64,000 nucleotides of DNA from Citrobacter sp. R56 (GTDB lineage: Bacteria; Pseudomonadota; Gammaproteobacteria; Enterobacterales; Enterobacteriaceae): positions 4,030,001 to 4,094,000 of the forward strand of contig NZ_CP069159.1 in NCBI RefSeq assembly GCF_016811995.1, read 5' to 3'. The notes beneath the pieces are model-generated. The model did not search any database, was not told the DNA's origin, and worked only from the letters and a program-made list of their open reading frames with translations. Shown piece by piece: positions 49,265 through 59,061 of the stretch (positions within the stretch are counted from its first letter, which is position 1; every line of letters begins with the position of its first letter). The position numbers and the translations under genes were made by a program.

Positions 49265-49729
49265 ATGCATTATCACCAATATTATCCTGTAGATATCGTT
49301 AACGGTCCTGGAACCCGCTGCACTCTGTTTGTTTCAGGCTGCGTCCATGAGTGCCCCGGTTGCTACAACAAAAGCACCTGGCGCGTGAACTCAGGGATGC
49401 CGTTCACCGCAGAAATGGCCGACCGGATTATCGCCGACCTTAATGACACGCGCGTCAAACGACAGGGCATTTCGCTCTCCGGCGGTGACCCGTTGCATCC
49501 ACAAAACGTACCGGAAATTCTCAAGCTGGTAAAACGTATCCACGCGGAGTGCCCGGGTAAAGATATCTGGGTGTGGACTGGCTATAAGCTCGATGAACTC
49601 GACGCCGCACAAAGGGAGGTTGTAGACCTTATCAACGTGTTGGTTGACGGTAAGTTTGTGCAGGATTTAAAAGACCCGGCGCTTATCTGGCGCGGTAGCA
49701 GTAATCAGGTTGTGCATCACCTGCGTTAA
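49265..49729 (+). CDS. nrdG: Anaerobic ribonucleotide reductase activating enzyme NrdG
   Basis: Radical-SAM enzyme that makes the glycyl radical on NrdD. The 154-residue protein carries the iron-sulphur motif CVHECPGC (C26, C30, C33) and the SAM-binding GISLSGGDPLHP. The ribosome site GAGAAG and the leader come from the ERIC element, so nrdG read from the nrdD promoter must pass through a REP and an ERIC hairpin first. Confidence 0.97.
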   Translation: MHYHQYYPVDIVNGPGTRCTLFVSGCVHECPGCYNKSTWRVNSGMPFTAEMADRIIADLNDTRVKRQGISLSGGDPLHPQNVPEILKLVKRIHAECPGKDIWVWTGYKLDELDAAQREVVDLINVLVDGKFVQDLKDPALIWRGSSNQVVHHLR

Positions 49730-49737
49730 TCCTGAAA

Positions 49738-49765
49738 GCCGTTTATCCACATCGTGGTAAACGGC
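49738..49765. terminator. Terminator after nrdG
   Basis: GCCGTTTATCCAC and GTGGTAAACGGC pair with one bulge around ATC, followed by GGTTCTTTCTC. The gap 49766-49873 to the converging cybC shows nothing else. Confidence 0.7.
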
Positions 49766-49873
49766 GGTTCTTTCTCTTACCCATTGCGACTATCCGTACC
49801 GTTATTTGAGAAGGAAGGTAACGGAATAATCGTTCAGCGGGAGAACAGATTTCCCCCGCCCGAGATAAAGCGA

Positions 49874-50263
49874 TTAACGAAACTTCTTATGGTTCTCGTT
49901 GCGCGTGGTTTTCAACGCTTCTGCCGCCGCTTTCGCCTCTGTAACTTTGCCTTCATTCGCCAGCTTAAGCGCACCGTCGATCTGACCGACCAGCGTCTCT
50001 AAGCCTTGACGGAAATCTTTCATTTCCGGGCTGTCAGGGGATTTGTTTTCCAGTTTCGGTGGAGTGGCCTTTTGGGCGTCCACTGCGGCGGCACGCATTT
50101 TAGTTAACGCATCTTTCAATTCCGTTGCGTTATCCGTTTTCTCGACCACTTTCAAATTATCGTTGAGGATCCCCATATCATCTTCAAGATCGGCCGCAAA
50201 CACATTGGCCGAGCTCAGCACGAGAGATGACACAGCCAGCATCGCTAACAGGTTTTTACGCAT
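49874..50263 (-). CDS. cybC: Soluble cytochrome b562 CybC
   Basis: Periplasmic four-helix-bundle haem protein of unknown electron partner. The 129-residue precursor has a Sec signal peptide ([19 protein letters not shown], then NVFA) and a mature start [14 protein letters not shown]. The haem ligands are the Met in DDMG and the His in NENHKKF near the C-terminus. Full length and intact, whereas some E. coli strains carry a damaged copy. Confidence 0.96.
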   Translation of the reverse strand: MRKNLLAMLAVSSLVLSSANVFAADLEDDMGILNDNLKVVEKTDNATELKDALTKMRAAAVDAQKATPPKLENKSPDSPEMKDFRQGLETLVGQIDGALKLANEGKVTEAKAAAEALKTTRNENHKKFR

Positions 50264-50292
50264 TGCTCACTTCCTTTTTATTATTGAAGTTT

Positions 50293-50314
50293 ATGGCGCG
50301 GCAGGTCGCGCCAT
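50293..50314 (-). terminator. Hairpin between pmbA and cybC
   Basis: ATGGCGCG (50293-50300) pairs with CGCGCCAT (50307-50314) just after the pmbA stop. On the minus strand the tail is AT-rich with TTATTAAT-like sequence but no clear T run. Confidence 0.5.
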
Positions 50315-50320
50315 TTGAGA

Positions 50321-51673
50321 CTACTGCCCGGCGATTTTCATCTCCGGTAACAGCACTGAACCACACTGTATATTGCTACGCATTTCAATATCATCACCGA
50401 CGGTCACAATATTGCGCCACATCTCTTTTAAGTTACCGGCAATGGTTATCTCGCTCACCGGGTACTGAATTTCACCGTTTTCGACCCAGAAGCCCGCCGC
50501 ACCGCGGGAATAGTCGCCGGTAATGCCGCTCACGCCTTGTCCCATCAGCTCAGTAACCACCAGACCCGTTCCCATCTGTTTAAGCATCTGCTCAAAACTC
50601 AGGCCCTGTCCGGCAATACGCCAGTTGTGAATGCCGCCCGCATGCCCGGTGCTTTTCAGCCCTAATTTACGCGCAGAATAGTTGGTCAGCAGCCACTGGG
50701 TCAGTACGCCATCTTTAACGATATCGCGACGCTCCGTACGCACGCCTTCACCGTCGAACGGTGAAGAGGCCAGCCCTTTCAGCAGATGCGGATGCTCTTC
50801 GATGGTCAACCACTCTGGCAGGATCTGTTTGCCCAGCGAGTCGAGCAGGAAAGTGGACTTGCGATACACCGAGCCACCCGCAATGGCGCCAACCAGATGG
50901 CCAAACAGCCCGGTCGCTACTTCATTAGCAAAAATCACTGGCGCTTTCATGGTGGACAGTTTGCGCGGCGACAGGCGAGACAGGGTGCGGCGAGCACAGT
51001 CTGCACCGACCCATTCCGGCGTTTGCAGATCGCTCATCGCGCGGCCAATGGTGTAGGCATAATCGCGCTCCATTTCGCCATTCTCTTCCGCGATAACACA
51101 GCTTGAAAGCGAATGACGGGTGGAGCAATAGCCCTGCAACATACCGTGGCTGTTGCCGAACACTTTAATGCCGTAGTGGCTGTTAAAGCTGCCGCCTTCG
51201 GTATTGGTGATGCGTTTATCCGCCTGCAGGGAAGCCTGTTCGGCGCGCGCCGCCAGCTCAATGGCTTCATCCGGGGAGACGTCAGCGGGATGGAACAGAT
51301 CGAGGTCCGGCGCGTCAAAGGCCAGCAGTTCTTTGTCTGCCACGCCTGCACACGGATCCGGCGACGTATAGCGGGCAATATCCAGCGCCGCCTGAACGGT
51401 ACGCGCAATTGCCTGCGGGCTTAAATCGGTGGATGACGCGCTGCCTTTACGGTTCTGGTGATACACGGTGATGCCCAGAGCGCCATCACTATTGAATTCT
51501 ACGTTCTCCACTTCACCATAACGGGTGCTCACACTGATACCGGTAGTCTTACTGACGGCGACTTCCGCACCATCCGATTTGCCTGACGCTAACTCCAGCG
51601 CTGTCGATACCGCTTCTTCCAGAATCTTACGCTGCGCTTCAACTTGTGAGATTACTTTCATCGCAAATGCCAT
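50321..51673 (-). CDS. pmbA: Metalloprotease PmbA (TldE)
   Basis: Subunit of the TldD/TldE heterodimeric zinc metalloprotease that degrades unfolded peptides; it matures microcin B17 and removes CcdA. The 450-residue protein starts [22 protein letters not shown] and ends [16 protein letters not shown], nearly the same as E. coli PmbA. As in other TldE subunits the HExxxH zinc motif is not present; it lies on TldD. The start at 51673 gives the family length; earlier in-frame codons run into the darP control region. Confidence 0.97.
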   Translation of the reverse strand: MAFAMKVISQVEAQRKILEEAVSTALELASGKSDGAEVAVSKTTGISVSTRYGEVENVEFNSDGALGITVYHQNRKGSASSTDLSPQAIARTVQAALDIARYTSPDPCAGVADKELLAFDAPDLDLFHPADVSPDEAIELAARAEQASLQADKRITNTEGGSFNSHYGIKVFGNSHGMLQGYCSTRHSLSSCVIAEENGEMERDYAYTIGRAMSDLQTPEWVGADCARRTLSRLSPRKLSTMKAPVIFANEVATGLFGHLVGAIAGGSVYRKSTFLLDSLGKQILPEWLTIEEHPHLLKGLASSPFDGEGVRTERRDIVKDGVLTQWLLTNYSARKLGLKSTGHAGGIHNWRIAGQGLSFEQMLKQMGTGLVVTELMGQGVSGITGDYSRGAAGFWVENGEIQYPVSEITIAGNLKEMWRNIVTVGDDIEMRSNIQCGSVLLPEMKIAGQ

Positions 51674-51769
51674 AATGTAGAGAGAGTTTCTCTGAAGTCT
51701 AACAGAGAACCGTTTTTCAGTGCGCATCTTAACTGGTAACATTAGCCTCTTTTTTTAAAGGAGCCTGAC

Positions 51770-52321
51770 ATGACTAAGCAGCCCGAAGACTGGCTCGACG
51801 ACGTTCCCGGTGATGACATCGAAGACGAAGACGATGAAATTATCTGGGTCAGTAAAAGTGAAATTAAACGTGACGCCGAGGAGTTAAAACGCCTGGGTGT
51901 GGAACTGGTGGAATTAGGGAAAAACGCGCTGGATAAAATCCCGCTCGATGCGGACCTGCGTGCAGCCATTGAACTGGCCCAGCGTATTAAAATGGAAGGC
52001 CGCCGCCGTCAGTTGCAGTTGATTGGTAAAATGTTGCGTCAGCGCGACGTGGATCCGATCCGCCAGGCACTGGATAAGCTGAAGAATCGCCACAACCAAC
52101 AGGTCGTGCTGTTTCACAAGCTTGAGCAACTGCGCGATCGTCTGATCGTTGAAGGGGATGAGGCAGTAGCGGAAGTGCTGAACCTGTGGCCAAACGCCGA
52201 CCGTCAGCAACTTCGCTCTCTGGTTCGCAACGCCCAAAAAGAGAAAGAAGGCAACAAGCCGCCGAAGTCGGCCCGTTTGATCTTCCAGTATCTGCGTGAA
52301 CTGGCGGAAAACGAAGCGTAA
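51770..52321 (+). CDS. darP: Ribosome biogenesis factor DarP (YjgA)
   Basis: Binds pre-50S ribosomal particles and helps their late assembly. The 183-residue protein has a very acidic start ([37 protein letters not shown], seen in parts) and a long helical, basic C-terminus with [18 protein letters not shown]. It is divergent from pmbA, with AAAGGAG before the ATG. Confidence 0.95.
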   Translation: MTKQPEDWLDDVPGDDIEDEDDEIIWVSKSEIKRDAEELKRLGVELVELGKNALDKIPLDADLRAAIELAQRIKMEGRRRQLQLIGKMLRQRDVDPIRQALDKLKNRHNQQVVLFHKLEQLRDRLIVEGDEAVAEVLNLWPNADRQQLRSLVRNAQKEKEGNKPPKSARLIFQYLRELAENEA

Positions 52322-52332
52322 TTCCGTCCTGG

Positions 52333-52359
52333 ATGCCTCAGCAACGCTGGGGCATTATT
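52333..52359 (+). terminator. Terminator of darP
   Basis: ATGCCTCAG (52333-52341) pairs with CTGGGGCAT (52347-52355), allowing a G-T pair, followed by TATTTCTT. It starts 11 bases after the darP stop. Confidence 0.75.
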
Positions 52360-52361
52360 TC

Positions 52362-52886
52362 TTAGAGCGCCATGACGCGCTGGCATAAATCCGCATTGAA
52401 GCGTTCATAGTGCACTGCATCTATCGGCTTCGGATAACTCAGCACAATTAACGCATGCGCGGCCACGCCTGGATGATACGCCGGATGCGTGTGCGGCCAT
52501 GGATTCGCAAAAAATCCCATCGATTCGTAAAACCGCAACCGTTTTTCGGCGATGTCCGTCGTCAGGGGATCAATCTCCAGAATCGTCATTGGCGAGCGCG
52601 CAAGAATGTGCCCGAGTATGATTTTGCCATACCCCTGCGAGCGCAATGCTCCGTCAATCGCCAGATGTTCAACGTAAACGTAGTCGTCAAAGGTCCAGCA
52701 TCCGCTCAGGCCAACAAACAACTCCTCTTCAAACCACCCTTCCAGGGCGTAATGCGGACTGGCAATCGCCTGTTGCTTCGCGTGCATCTCCCGCTGTTCG
52801 TGCCAGGGGAAAGCCGTAGCGTACAGCGCGTCCAGACTCTGAAAGAGCGTCGATTCTGTTGATGTTACTTTTTTACAGGTCAGCAT
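52362..52886 (-). CDS. GNAT-family N-acetyltransferase
   Basis: The 174-residue protein shows the GNAT acetyl-CoA loop ALRSQGYGKIILGHIL (RxxGxG) and the RLRFYESMGFFANPW end of the fold. The substrate is unknown. The ATG at 52886 (MLTCKKV) is preferred over a GTG 12 codons earlier; neither has a strong ribosome site. It is on the same strand as the permease 57 bases upstream, and is part of the insert between darP and mpl. Confidence 0.82.
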   Translation of the reverse strand: MLTCKKVTSTESTLFQSLDALYATAFPWHEQREMHAKQQAIASPHYALEGWFEEELFVGLSGCWTFDDYVYVEHLAIDGALRSQGYGKIILGHILARSPMTILEIDPLTTDIAEKRLRFYESMGFFANPWPHTHPAYHPGVAAHALIVLSYPKPIDAVHYERFNADLCQRVMAL

Positions 52887-52943
52887 ATCAGGTGATAAAA
52901 AAGTGAATGACAACCCGCGCACCGGCGTGCGCGGGAGAGAGAA

Positions 52944-54287
52944 TTACTCAATCAGGTGAGCGATTTCATCATAATCGACTGACGGCGGCGACTGGCGCAA
53001 ACCACGCGTCATGTACAGCAGCCAGGCAAACCCGACCGCCAGCCACACAAGGCCCACTTTTAACGCATCCGGTGCCAGGTTCGTCCACAGCCACACCGAC
53101 ATCCCTACGCCCAGTAACGGCAGCAGACCATAGTGAAACAGCGCGGCGACGCCACGGCGTTGTTCGTTGATCAGGAAGTGTTTGATGACGCTGAGATTCA
53201 CAAAGGTAAACGCGACGAGCGCCCCGAAACTGATCATCGAGACGACAAGATCCAGGCTCAACTCCAGCGCCGTCAGGGATACCAGCGCCACAAAAATAAT
53301 CGCCCGATACGGCGTATGGAAACGCTTATGCAGATGGAAAAAGATTTTTCTCGGCAAAACGCCTTCACGTCCCATGGCATAGAAGATACGCGATACGCCG
53401 GTCTGCGCCGTCATCGCAGAGGCATAAACGCCGGTCAGGTAAGCCGCCATAAAGAAGTTGTACATCCATTTGCCACCCACTTTTTCCGACACCACCAGGC
53501 TTGCGGTATCCTGAACCGGGATCAGCGATTGCCAGTCCGGGTAGATCAAATGCGCGGCATACGACACGGCAATAAAGATGACGCCCGCCAGGAGGACGGT
53601 AATGATAATGGCGCGAGGTAACGTCCGTTTCGCATCATCGGCCTCTTCCGCCATTGTTGCGATAGCGTCAAACCCCAAAAATGCCAGGCAAAGCACCGCT
53701 GCACCGGCCAGTAATCCGCCCAGATGCCCGCTGTCGACTAACAGAGGACGCAACAGCGCATCAGGACTCAAATCGGCCTGGCTAAAAGAAAGCGCGATAA
53801 ACAGTACGATAAAAATTAACTGTGCCGCGATTAATGTGAAATTAACGGATGTCATCAGTCGTACGCCAAGAATATTCAGCAGACTGACCGATATAATAGA
53901 TGCCAGAACAAAGACAGGAGCCGGGATCGCCGGGAATGCTTCGTGCAGGAAGATGCCTAAAACAAGATAATTCAGAATTGGCAGGAATAAATAATCCAGA
54001 ATCTGCGCCCATCCCACTAAGAATCCCATTCTGCCGCCAAAACTGCGCTGAACATAGGAATAAGCAGAACCTGCCAGCGGCAGCGCGCTGGTCATACGAC
54101 AGTAACTCAACGCAGTAAACAGAATCGTCGCAATGGTCACGAGATAGGCGACGGGCAAATGCCCTTCACTGAGGACAGTCACCTGTCCGTAGGTGGTAAA
54201 TACTCCCAGCGGAACCATATACGCCAGACCAAATGCGACCAGGGCCGGTGTTTTAAGCACTCTTCGTAGCTGATGTTTTTGTGGCAT
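52944..54287 (-). CDS. APC-family amino acid/polyamine permease
   Basis: The 447-residue protein has about twelve hydrophobic helices. TM1 includes ALVAFGLAYMVPLGVFTTYG, the substrate-contact region of APC transporters, and LAFLGFDAIATMAEEADDAKRTLPRAI is the family's TM6/loop signature. It most resembles the PuuP/YcaM-type group, so an amine or amino acid substrate is likely. AGGAG stands 11 bases before the ATG. The amidohydrolase gene upstream on the same strand may act on what it imports. Confidence 0.85.
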   Translation of the reverse strand: MPQKHQLRRVLKTPALVAFGLAYMVPLGVFTTYGQVTVLSEGHLPVAYLVTIATILFTALSYCRMTSALPLAGSAYSYVQRSFGGRMGFLVGWAQILDYLFLPILNYLVLGIFLHEAFPAIPAPVFVLASIISVSLLNILGVRLMTSVNFTLIAAQLIFIVLFIALSFSQADLSPDALLRPLLVDSGHLGGLLAGAAVLCLAFLGFDAIATMAEEADDAKRTLPRAIIITVLLAGVIFIAVSYAAHLIYPDWQSLIPVQDTASLVVSEKVGGKWMYNFFMAAYLTGVYASAMTAQTGVSRIFYAMGREGVLPRKIFFHLHKRFHTPYRAIIFVALVSLTALELSLDLVVSMISFGALVAFTFVNLSVIKHFLINEQRRGVAALFHYGLLPLLGVGMSVWLWTNLAPDALKVGLVWLAVGFAWLLYMTRGLRQSPPSVDYDEIAHLIE

Positions 54288-54527
54288 TCCCGTATCATCT
54301 CCTGGCGCTGTTAAAAGGCACCGTTGAAAGGTTTATTTATAATAAAAAAAAGACCGCGAATTTTTACATATGGGTAGGATTTTGAAAAGCATAATAAGCG
54401 TTCTATTCATATAAAATTATTTACATTAATTTTATTAATTTATTTCATATGTAAAGCTGTAGAACGCCGAAAACAAAATGGATTCGACGGTATTTATTCT
54501 GTTTAAATACAATTCTATAAATAGATA

Positions 54528-54554
54528 AGCCTGTTTCCGTAACAGAAACAGGCT
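54528..54554 (-). terminator. Terminator hairpin after the amidohydrolase gene
   Basis: AGCCTGTTTC (54528-54537) and GAAACAGGCT (54545-54554) form a perfect ten-base-pair stem 15 bases past the stop. On the minus strand the tail is TATCTATTTATAG. The rest of 54288-54527 is AT-rich with no gene; it should hold the permease promoter. Confidence 0.65.
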
Positions 54555-54569
54555 GTTTATTTCACACTA

Positions 54570-56300
54570 TCAGGCGTCCTGCCAAACCACGTTGCCACCG
54601 ACGACCGTACGCAGTACGCGCGTTTTAAATAAGGTTTCGGGAGGATTGCTGAAGATATCGTCTTTCAGGACAATCAGATCGGCCAGCTTGCCCGGTTCGA
54701 GAGAGCCGACCTCATCGTCACGGGCAATCATGTAGGCCGCATCGATCGTGGCGGAGCGCAACACTTCGGTCAGGGTTAAATTGCGGTCATTATCAAGACG
54801 TGGCCCCGCAGGGTTCCCTTCGGCATCCCACGCCCGGCGCGTCATAGCGATTTGCAGGTTATACCACTCATCAAGGCGGTCGATTGGCCAGTCACTGCCA
54901 TACGCCAGACGCGCGCCAGCATCAAGGAATCGCCCTTGCGGTTCAAGATGCGGGAATCGCTCTTCACCCAGCATGGCGCGCTCTTCATCAATCAACACCG
55001 CCGGTAATCCCGCCCACTGATAGGAGAGTACCGCCGTGACATCCAGTTCAGCAAAACGGGCATACTGATGCGCCGCCGCAAGTTCATTGTGCGCAAGACC
55101 CGGACGGACATCTTTTTGCGGCCAGGCCTGACGCATCTCCTGCAACGCATCAAGCGCCATCTCTATCGCCCCTTCCGCCACCGTATGCATATGCGGGTGA
55201 ACACCGGTACGTCCGCACTCTTTAACCAGCGCATTAAATACCTCGGGGGTGAAGTAGAGATCGCCATAGTCTTCTGTCGGCTGCCAGTCAGGGTGTGCGT
55301 GCGTCCCTCTGTTTTTACGGTAGGGCTGAAGCAGCGATGCAGTCATGGTCGGGGGCTGGAGCACGCCATCGACAAAGAACTTCACATGGCTGACGCCAAA
55401 ACCAGGCGCGGGCTGCCACACCGGATCATTCCAGCGTTGGTTAAAGGCGACCAGTTCATCCAGCGCGCGGGCGGCATCCTGCGGACCGGCAACGCTGTCC
55501 GGCGTAATTTCACGTGCGCCGCACATCCGAAGGGTCAACTCGCCGCTATCACGCAACACGGCGAACGCCTTCAGCTGCTCTTCGTAAACCCGGGTATCCA
55601 TGACCGTGGTCACGCCCTGCTGATTCAGTACCCTTTGAACGTGCCGGGCAATCAGAACGCACTGTTCCGGCGTACCGGTTGGAATGCTGTCGAAAGCGCG
55701 CATGGCTGGCGCATCTTCCAGAATACCGTTTAAACGCCCTTCTTCATCCCGGCCGATTTTGCCATCCGCCGGAACCGGGGTCTCTTCGGTGATGCCCAGC
55801 ATCTCCAGCGCACGACTGTTGGCTGCCAGCGTATGGCAGTCATTGGAAAATAGCACCACCGGGCGGCGCGTGTTCAGCGTATCCAGCGATTGACGACACA
55901 TGTCGGCACCCGCCGGGATCATCGCCTGACGCTGCCACGCACGCACGGATAGCCAGTCGTCTTCTTCCTTCAGCGGATCCTCATCCAGGTGCTGCTGGAG
56001 AAGGGCCAGCGTCTCTTCTACAGTCAACGCCGCATAATTCAGGTTACAGCCGCGAAGCTGCTTGCCCCCCCAGAATGGATGCATATGACTATCGATAAGT
56101 CCTGGCAGCACGACCCTTTTTTCAAGGTCGATCACTTCCGTTTGTGCACCCGCCAGCGCCAGCAGTTTATGACTGCTGCCGACAGCGGTGATATAGCCTT
56201 GTTTGATGGCGATAGCTTCACAAAATCGATCGGACTTATCTGCCGTATAAATTTTACCGTTATGGTAAATCACATCGGGATTCAGGGAGTCAGGCATCAT
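54570..56300 (-). CDS. YtcJ-type metal-dependent amidohydrolase (Amidohydro_3)
   Basis: Cytosolic hydrolase of the amidohydrolase superfamily, related to YtcJ and to N-substituted formamide deformylase. The 576-residue protein has the metal motif LPGLIDSHMHPFWGG (HxH), a histidine-rich GVHPHMHTVAEGAIEMAL, the YGSDWPIDRLDEWYNLQIAMTRR aspartate motif and a GKLADLIVLKDDIF tail. No signal peptide is seen. The start at 56300 is followed at once by a second ATG. Substrate unknown; a formamide, N-acyl or cyclic amide is possible. Confidence 0.85.
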   Translation of the reverse strand: MMPDSLNPDVIYHNGKIYTADKSDRFCEAIAIKQGYITAVGSSHKLLALAGAQTEVIDLEKRVVLPGLIDSHMHPFWGGKQLRGCNLNYAALTVEETLALLQQHLDEDPLKEEDDWLSVRAWQRQAMIPAGADMCRQSLDTLNTRRPVVLFSNDCHTLAANSRALEMLGITEETPVPADGKIGRDEEGRLNGILEDAPAMRAFDSIPTGTPEQCVLIARHVQRVLNQQGVTTVMDTRVYEEQLKAFAVLRDSGELTLRMCGAREITPDSVAGPQDAARALDELVAFNQRWNDPVWQPAPGFGVSHVKFFVDGVLQPPTMTASLLQPYRKNRGTHAHPDWQPTEDYGDLYFTPEVFNALVKECGRTGVHPHMHTVAEGAIEMALDALQEMRQAWPQKDVRPGLAHNELAAAHQYARFAELDVTAVLSYQWAGLPAVLIDEERAMLGEERFPHLEPQGRFLDAGARLAYGSDWPIDRLDEWYNLQIAMTRRAWDAEGNPAGPRLDNDRNLTLTEVLRSATIDAAYMIARDDEVGSLEPGKLADLIVLKDDIFSNPPETLFKTRVLRTVVGGNVVWQDA

Positions 56301-56340
56301 GAAGGGTGTTCCGGGATCCGTTATTCATCGTAAAACGAGT

Positions 56341-56400
56341 AAAAAAAGCCTTCGCAGCCAGGGCGAAGGAATAAAAAAGGCCAGCAGGATTACGCTGGCC
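56341..56400 (-). terminator. Tandem terminators of mpl
   Basis: On the minus strand GGCCAGC/GCTGGCC (56379-56400) is followed by TTTTTTAT, then CCTTCGC/GCGAAGG (about 56349-56369) is followed by TTTTTTT. Two good terminators shield the amidohydrolase gene from mpl transcription. Confidence 0.85.
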
Positions 56401-56423
56401 ATTATGACATTACATTCGGTCGA

Positions 56424-57791
56424 TCACTGCTGCGCTTTCGCCGCGAGTTTGTCTAACAGTTTTTGATGGATCCCACCGAATCCACCGTTGCTCATCACCA
56501 GAATATGGTCGCCTGGCTGGGCGGTTTTCACCACCATATCCGCTAATGTCTCCACATCGGCATGCCAGTGCGCAGGCTGTACACACGCTTCTGCGACTTC
56601 CGCGACCTGCCACGGAATATGTTGCGGTTGCAGCAAGAACACTTCATCCGCGCGTCCTAACGCCGGTGCCAGATCGTCTTTGCAGACCCCCATCTTCATG
56701 GTGTTCGAGCGAGGTTCCAGTACGGCGATGATCCGCGCAGTGCCGCCCACTTTACCGCGCAGAGCAGCAAGGGTCGCGAGAATGGCCGTTGGATGATGCG
56801 CAAAATCATCATATACCGTCACGCCATTGGCCTGTCCGCGCAGTTCCAGACGGCGGCGCGCATTGACAAACGATCCCAGCGCGTTAGCAGCGTCAACCGG
56901 CAGCACGCCCACGTGACGTGCGGCGGCAATCGCCATCAGTCCGTTATGCATGTTGTGTTCGCCAACCAGCGCCCACTTCACTTCACCCACTTTCTCACCG
57001 TCCAGCCACACTTCCCACTCAGACGCTTCGGTGTTCAGTTTTTTCGCCTGCCAGTGGCCCTGCTCGCCGACCAGTTCCTGTTCACTCCAGCATCCCATCG
57101 CCATCGTCTGCTTCAGGTTGATGTCGTTTTCAGGCCAGATGATCTTCCCTTGTCCCGGGACGATACGGACCAGATGGTGGAACTGTTTCTGGATCGCTTT
57201 CAGGTCGTCAAAGATATCCGCGTGATCAAACTCAAGGTTATTAAGGATCAGCGTACGCGGGCAGTAGTGAACGAACTTGGAGCGTTTGTCGAAGAACGCG
57301 CAGTCGTACTCGTCAGCCTCGATGACGAAGAATTCGCTCTCGCCGAGGCGAGCGGAGACGTCAAAGTTGCCCGGCACACCGCCAATCACAAACCCCGGTT
57401 TGTAACCGCAGACTTCCAGAATCCAGGTCGCCATCCCCGCCGTGGTGGTTTTGCCGTGCGTCCCCGCAACTGCCAGCACCCAGCGATCGCGCAGAACAAA
57501 GTCATGCAGCCACTGTGGGCCAGACATGAAGGGAATGTTTTTTTCCAGCACCGCTTCAACGCATGGATTACCACGGGTCATCGCATTGCCGATAATGACC
57601 AGATCCGGCTGTGAGTCGAGCTGGCTGGCATCATATCCCTGAATCAGAGAGATGCCCTGATTCTCAAGTAAGGTACTCATCGGCGGATACACATTGGCGT
57701 CCGAACCCGTTACTTCATGACCGAGCGAGCGCGCCAGCATCGCCAGACCGCCCATGAAAGTGCCACAAATTCCCAAAATATGAATGCGCAT
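56424..57791 (-). CDS. mpl: Murein tripeptide ligase Mpl
   Basis: Recycles peptidoglycan by joining L-Ala-gamma-D-Glu-meso-Dap to UDP-N-acetylmuramic acid. The 455-residue protein is a Mur ligase: Rossmann start MRIHILGICGTFMGGLA, ATP loop GTHGKTTTAGM near 114-124, and the C-terminal domain with VYDDFAHHPTAI. It is divergent from fbp, as in E. coli. Confidence 0.97.
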   Translation of the reverse strand: MRIHILGICGTFMGGLAMLARSLGHEVTGSDANVYPPMSTLLENQGISLIQGYDASQLDSQPDLVIIGNAMTRGNPCVEAVLEKNIPFMSGPQWLHDFVLRDRWVLAVAGTHGKTTTAGMATWILEVCGYKPGFVIGGVPGNFDVSARLGESEFFVIEADEYDCAFFDKRSKFVHYCPRTLILNNLEFDHADIFDDLKAIQKQFHHLVRIVPGQGKIIWPENDINLKQTMAMGCWSEQELVGEQGHWQAKKLNTEASEWEVWLDGEKVGEVKWALVGEHNMHNGLMAIAAARHVGVLPVDAANALGSFVNARRRLELRGQANGVTVYDDFAHHPTAILATLAALRGKVGGTARIIAVLEPRSNTMKMGVCKDDLAPALGRADEVFLLQPQHIPWQVAEVAEACVQPAHWHADVETLADMVVKTAQPGDHILVMSNGGFGGIHQKLLDKLAAKAQQ

Positions 57792-57966
57792 ACGTCACTG
57801 TCCTTTTTTAATCTGGGGGCCATTTTACGCACATGTTATGCGACTGAGAAATGTATTTCAGGCGATTCCGTAGTTTGCTGGCGCGATTCACCTAAGCGCG
57901 GCACCACGAATATTTGTTAAGATTGCCTCGGTCGCTTTACTCCACATTGATTGCAGGGAAAGTGTT

Positions 57967-58965
57967 ATGAAAACGTTAGGTGAATTTATTGTCGAAAAGC
58001 AGCACGAGTTTTCTCATGCTACGGGTGAACTCACTGCTTTGCTGTCGGCGATAAAACTGGGCGCCAAGATCATCCACCGCGATATCAACAAGGCCGGACT
58101 GGTCGATATCCTGGGTGCCAGCGGTGCTGAGAACGTACAGGGCGAAGTTCAACAAAAACTCGACCTGTTTGCGAACGAAAAACTGAAAGCTGCACTGAAG
58201 GCGCGTGATATTGTTGCTGGTATCGCCTCTGAAGAAGAAGATGAGATTGTCGTCTTTGAAGGGTGTGAACACGCGAAGTATGTTGTCCTGATGGATCCCC
58301 TGGATGGCTCTTCCAACATCGATGTGAACGTCTCTGTCGGCACAATTTTCTCCATTTACCGCCGTGTTACGCCTGTTGGCACCCCGGTTACCGAAGAAGA
58401 TTTCCTGCAACCCGGCAACAAGCAGGTGGCTGCGGGTTACGTCGTTTACGGTTCCTCAACCATGCTGGTCTACACCACCGGTTGCGGCGTACATGCCTTC
58501 ACCTACGATCCTTCTCTCGGCGTTTTCTGCCTCAGCCAGGAGCGTATGCGCTTCCCGGCAAAAGGAAGCACCTATTCCATTAACGAAGGCAACTACATTC
58601 GTTTCCCGATGGGCGTGAAGAAATACATCAAGTTCTGCCAGGAAGAAGACAAGCCAACACAGCGCCCGTACACCTCGCGCTACATTGGTTCTCTGGTGGC
58701 GGATTTCCATCGTAACCTGCTCAAAGGCGGGATCTACCTCTACCCAAGCACCGCCAGCCACCCGGACGGGAAACTGCGCCTGCTGTACGAATGCAATCCA
58801 ATGGCGTTCCTGGCTGAACAAGCTGGCGGCAAAGCCAGTGACGGCAAAGAGCGCATTCTGGATATCACCCCGGAAAGCCTGCACCAGCGTCGTTCGTTCT
58901 TCGTGGGTAACAACCATATGGTGGAAGACGTCGAACGCTTTATCCGCGAGTACCCGGACGCGTAA
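57967..58965 (+). CDS. fbp: Class I fructose-1,6-bisphosphatase Fbp
   Basis: Hydrolyses fructose-1,6-bisphosphate to fructose-6-phosphate in gluconeogenesis. The 332-residue protein has the metal-binding [20 protein letters not shown] and the substrate-binding segments near [23 protein letters not shown]. Length and ends match E. coli Fbp. CAGGGAAAG precedes the ATG. Confidence 0.98.
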   Translation: MKTLGEFIVEKQHEFSHATGELTALLSAIKLGAKIIHRDINKAGLVDILGASGAENVQGEVQQKLDLFANEKLKAALKARDIVAGIASEEEDEIVVFEGCEHAKYVVLMDPLDGSSNIDVNVSVGTIFSIYRRVTPVGTPVTEEDFLQPGNKQVAAGYVVYGSSTMLVYTTGCGVHAFTYDPSLGVFCLSQERMRFPAKGSTYSINEGNYIRFPMGVKKYIKFCQEEDKPTQRPYTSRYIGSLVADFHRNLLKGGIYLYPSTASHPDGKLRLLYECNPMAFLAEQAGGKASDGKERILDITPESLHQRRSFFVGNNHMVEDVERFIREYPDA

Positions 58966-58980
58966 TCCCTGTCGTTGAAA

Positions 58981-59010
58981 AGGCCCGATAGCGCTTCGCT
59001 TATCGGGCCT
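58981..59010 (+). terminator. Hairpin after fbp
   Basis: AGGCCCGATA (58981-58990) and TATCGGGCCT (59001-59010) form a perfect ten-base-pair stem with a ten-base loop, between converging fbp and yjfF. No long T run follows. Confidence 0.6.
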
Positions 59011-59027
59011 GTCTCTGATGTCGTACG

Positions 59028-59061
59028 GTAGGTCGGGTAAGCGTTAGCGCCACCCGACACG
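59028..59061. repeat. REP element after yjfF
   Basis: GTAGGTCGGGTAAGCGTTAG followed by CGCCACCCGACAC, a REP unit touching the yjfF stop codon at 59062. Confidence 0.8.

Noticed and set aside
56793-57614. 273-codon open frame antisense to mpl
   Set aside because: Shadow of mpl codon use; no start signal and a composition unlike a folded protein.
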